DNA of 5,658 bases from Spirochaetaceae bacterium (GTDB lineage: Bacteria; Spirochaetota; Spirochaetia; Treponematales; Breznakiellaceae): positions 1 through 5,658 of the forward strand of contig JAIRNN010000190.1 of NCBI GenBank assembly GCA_031257995.1. The letters run 5' to 3'. A program made the position numbers and the translations under genes. Position 1 is the first letter of the stretch, and the number at the start of each line of letters is the position of its first letter. Below are positions 3,975-5,658 of this stretch, piece by piece. The notes below the pieces were generated by a model. That model saw only the letters and a program-made list of their open reading frames with translations, did no database searches and was not told where the DNA came from.

Positions 3975-5348
3975 ATGACAACTAGGCTTTTCGGTCCGGC
4001 ATCGTTTTACGGCGAGGCGTTCAAAATCGCGCTCCCGGTCATGGCACAGGCGTTTGTGCAAAGTATGGTTTCTCTCATCGACAACTTCATGGTCGCGGGG
4101 CTGGGTGATGGGGCTATGGCGGCGGTCAACGTCTCCAACCAGATCAATTTCGTCTTCATCGTGCTGATCAACACGGTCTGTCAGGCGGGCGGCATCTACA
4201 TGGCCCAGTATAACGGGGCGGGCGACCGGGCGGGTATGCGGGACGCGCTCAGGTTCAAGCTGTTCTTTCTGGTGATTGTCGCGGCGGTGCATTTCACGGT
4301 TTGCCAAACCATTCCCGGCAACATGATCGCGCTTTTGACCATCGGCAACGCGGCCCGTGACGAGATCATCGCGCTGGGCGGCGAGTATATCCGCGTTTGT
4401 TCGTGGTCGCTCCTCCCGATGGCTGTTTCTTTCGGCATAGGTACCTCGTTCCGCGAAATTGGCCGTCCCTCCGTTCCGCTGGCGATCAGCGCCGTTGCGA
4501 CCGCCGTCAACACCTGCGGCAACTTCATCCTCATCTACGGCAATTTCGGCGCTCCGGCACTCGGCACGGCGGGCGCGGCCTACGCGACAAACATCGCCCG
4601 CACGGTTGAGGCGCTGGTCTTCATCGGGTATGCCGCCGCCTCCAAGCCGCCGTTCTTTATGCCGCTCAAAACGTTATGGAAGATAAACTGGCCCCTCGTG
4701 CGGACAATCCTCGTCAAATCGGGGATGATCTTCGTGTCCGAGGGGAACTGGGTGCTGTCGGAGACCGTGATGGTGGCCCTCTACAACGGGCGGGGCGGCG
4801 CGGAAACGGTCGCGGGAATGGCCGCCGGGTGGACGCTTGCCAATATCTTCTTCATGGTCTTTCAGGGAGTCTGGACGGCCTCCACCGTGATTGTCGGCAG
4901 TACGCTGGGGGCCAACAAGCTGGACGAAGCGCGGAGGAAGGGGCGGTGGATACAGAGCGGATCGGTTGTCTTGGGCACGATTGTTGCCGCCGCCGGTATC
5001 GGTATGTCCGCCCTCATCATCCCGCTGGCCTTCGCCAAACTGTCCGCCGAAGCGCGTACGATCTGCTTCCACCTCATCATGGTGATCCTCGCCTACATCC
5101 CGCTCTGGGCGCTCATCAACGCCTACATCGCCATCACCCGCGCCGGAGGAGACACCATAACCGGCATGGCCGCCGACGTGCTGGTCAATACCCTGCTCTT
5201 CCTCCCCGCGATGTTCATCTTCGCACTCCTCACCGCCTTCTCCCCTGTGCAGATGTACGCCCTCGCCAAACTCTCCGACATCCCCAAGACCCTCATCGCG
5301 CGGCGCTTCTACCGAAAAGAGCGGTGGGTGAAGAATTTGACGGTGTGA
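3975..5348 (+). CDS. MATE-family multidrug/toxic-compound efflux transporter
   Basis: A 457-residue inner-membrane antiporter of the MATE family, which exports drugs or metabolites in exchange for Na+ or H+. The length is typical, and about twelve hydrophobic helices fall into two homologous halves. N-terminal half: ALPVMAQAFVQSMVSLIDNF (19-38) and MAAVNVSNQINFVF (48-61) are the classic first and second helices; SFREIGRPSVPLAISAVATA (158-177) and VNTCGNFILIYG, then GTAGAAYATNIAR (178-209), match the conserved loop and helices 5-6. C-terminal half: GSTLGANKLDEARRKG (308-323) and ITRAGGDTITGMAADVLVN (387-405) are the repeated counterparts. The substrate cannot be read from sequence, and I cannot place it firmly in the NorM or DinF branch. 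No stop or frameshift is present. It is a single-gene unit, bracketed by inverted copies of a GC-rich hairpin repeat; the right copy begins 12 bp after the stop and may end transcription. Confidence 0.93.
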   Translation: MTTRLFGPASFYGEAFKIALPVMAQAFVQSMVSLIDNFMVAGLGDGAMAAVNVSNQINFVFIVLINTVCQAGGIYMAQYNGAGDRAGMRDALRFKLFFLVIVAAVHFTVCQTIPGNMIALLTIGNAARDEIIALGGEYIRVCSWSLLPMAVSFGIGTSFREIGRPSVPLAISAVATAVNTCGNFILIYGNFGAPALGTAGAAYATNIARTVEALVFIGYAAASKPPFFMPLKTLWKINWPLVRTILVKSGMIFVSEGNWVLSETVMVALYNGRGGAETVAGMAAGWTLANIFFMVFQGVWTASTVIVGSTLGANKLDEARRKGRWIQSGSVVLGTIVAAAGIGMSALIIPLAFAKLSAEARTICFHLIMVILAYIPLWALINAYIAITRAGGDTITGMAADVLVNTLLFLPAMFIFALLTAFSPVQMYALAKLSDIPKTLIARRFYRKERWVKNLTV

Positions 5349-5360
5349 AAAGAGATATGT

Positions 5361-5486
5361 GGGGGAAGCCTCCCCCTCGCTCCAGACACGCACTCCGGTC
5401 GATACGTCCACGCCTAAAGGCGTGTCCGCACCTCCCTCCGTTTGGTCTTCCGCTACCCCCTCTCCTAGGGGCGCCGCCCCTAAGAC
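5361..5486 (+). repeat. GC-rich multi-hairpin repeat, right copy
   Basis: It begins with GGGGGA-AGCC-TCCCCC (5361-5376), continues with CACGCC-TAAA-GGCGTG (5409-5424), and ends with TAGGGGC-GCC-GCCCCTA (5466-5482). It is longer than the left copy because of about 40 bp of extra sequence between the shared blocks. The first hairpin, 12 bp after the MATE stop, could act as a transcription-stop structure, but no U-run follows it, so I do not label it a rho-independent terminator. Confidence 0.6.
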
Positions 5487-5540
5487 CCCATCCCTACAGG
5501 AATTGAAAATGAGTATAGGAATGAAATGCGCAACCTCCAA
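5487..5540 (+). other. Short leader-like sequence abutting the IS end
   Basis: AGGAATTGAAAATG is followed by AGTATAGGAATGAAATGCGC, which would read MSIGMKCATS before running into the IS tip at 5541. It looks like a ribosome binding site plus start codon, so the IS may have landed in the first codons of a gene. With ten codons before the tip and no recognisable motif, this remains a possibility only. Confidence 0.2.
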
Positions 5541-5658
5541 TGTCAAGTCCTGGAATAGGTTGACAGTTTTTATGCGCTTTTACGGCGCATATTTTCAGGC
5601 GTTTCATAGTTAAGGGCTAAATGAGGGCGGCGGGTGTTGTAAAGAAGCGCCGCCTCAT
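5541..5658 (-). mobile_element. End of an IS3/IS481-like insertion sequence, continuing beyond the window
   Basis: The minus-strand transposase C-terminus at 5570-5658 is followed by a likely terminus starting TGTCAAGTCC at 5541, with TGTCAA (5541-5546) and TTGACA (5560-5565) as a short inverted pair. TG at the tip and a transposase stop a few tens of bases inside the end fit IS3/IS481-type elements. The exact end cannot be fixed without the other terminus. Confidence 0.55.
5570..5658 (-). CDS. IS3/IS481-like DDE transposase, C-terminal fragment (cut by window edge)
   Basis: The last 28 codons are read from the window edge on the minus strand: EAALLYNTRRPHLALNYETP, then ENMRRKSA and TAA at 5570-5572. 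YN-RRPH-AL-Y-TPE is the conserved C-terminal signature of integrase-core (rve) transposases of the IS3 and IS481 families. The catalytic DDE residues lie beyond the window, so I cannot say whether the copy is intact or which of the two families it belongs to. Confidence 0.75.
   Translation of the reverse strand, partial: EAALLYNTRRPHLALNYETPENMRRKSA

Noticed and set aside
4674..5546. Long minus-strand frame of 290 codons antisense to the MATE gene
   Set aside because: It is a typical shadow of a GC-rich coding sequence, with biased Gly/Glu/Asp-rich translation; the plus-strand MATE motifs are unambiguous.
5359..5613. Plus-strand 84-codon frame after the MATE gene
   Set aside because: It reads through the GC-rich hairpin repeat and the IS terminus; proline/serine-rich chance translation.

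Overview
The window looks like an accessory, repeat-rich stretch from a spirochaete, most likely a Treponema-type genome. The best evidence is the single-stranded DNA-binding protein (2560-2973, minus). Its start (MNHLNSILIEG), its FRPE end of the OB fold and its VRVVGRL-QNRW core look like Treponema SSBs as I remember them. This is recognition from memory; no search was run. The coding parts are GC-rich, while roughly 2980-3700 is markedly AT-rich.

Layout. 1-471 (+): 3' half of a Rpn / PD-(D/E)XK 'transposase' family gene, broken by two frameshifts and ending in a coiled-coil tail. 525-1352 (+): intact inner-membrane permease of the ThiX/SsuC/TauC class of ABC importers, probably for a thiamine pyrimidine precursor, without its ATPase or binding protein here. 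1353-1671: no gene; a degenerate ATCTGYG-type repeat and an AT-rich hairpin. 1672-2381: a 710-bp deletion derivative of an IS4-family, Tn5/IS50-like insertion sequence, with near-perfect 19-bp inverted ends around a badly decayed transposase on the minus strand. 2382-2559: a hairpin-rich spacer downstream of ssb. 2560-2973 (-): ssb. 3019-3638: three tandem copies of a ~245-bp AT-rich repeat with alternating inverted arms. 3736-3864 (+): a possible remnant of an XRE-type helix-turn-helix gene. 3834-3917 and 5361-5486: two copies, in opposite orientation, of a GC-rich multi-hairpin repeat bracketing 3975-5348 (+), an intact MATE-family efflux gene. 5541-5658: the end of another insertion sequence (IS3/IS481-like, minus strand), running off the window.

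Three genes look functional: the permease, ssb and the MATE transporter. They do not form a common operon or an obvious shared pathway; ssb points the opposite way and repeats separate all three. The rest is mobile-element debris and non-coding repeats. I see no convincing new multi-gene system. The most interesting unexplained structures are the triple repeat upstream of ssb and the paired hairpin repeats around the MATE gene.
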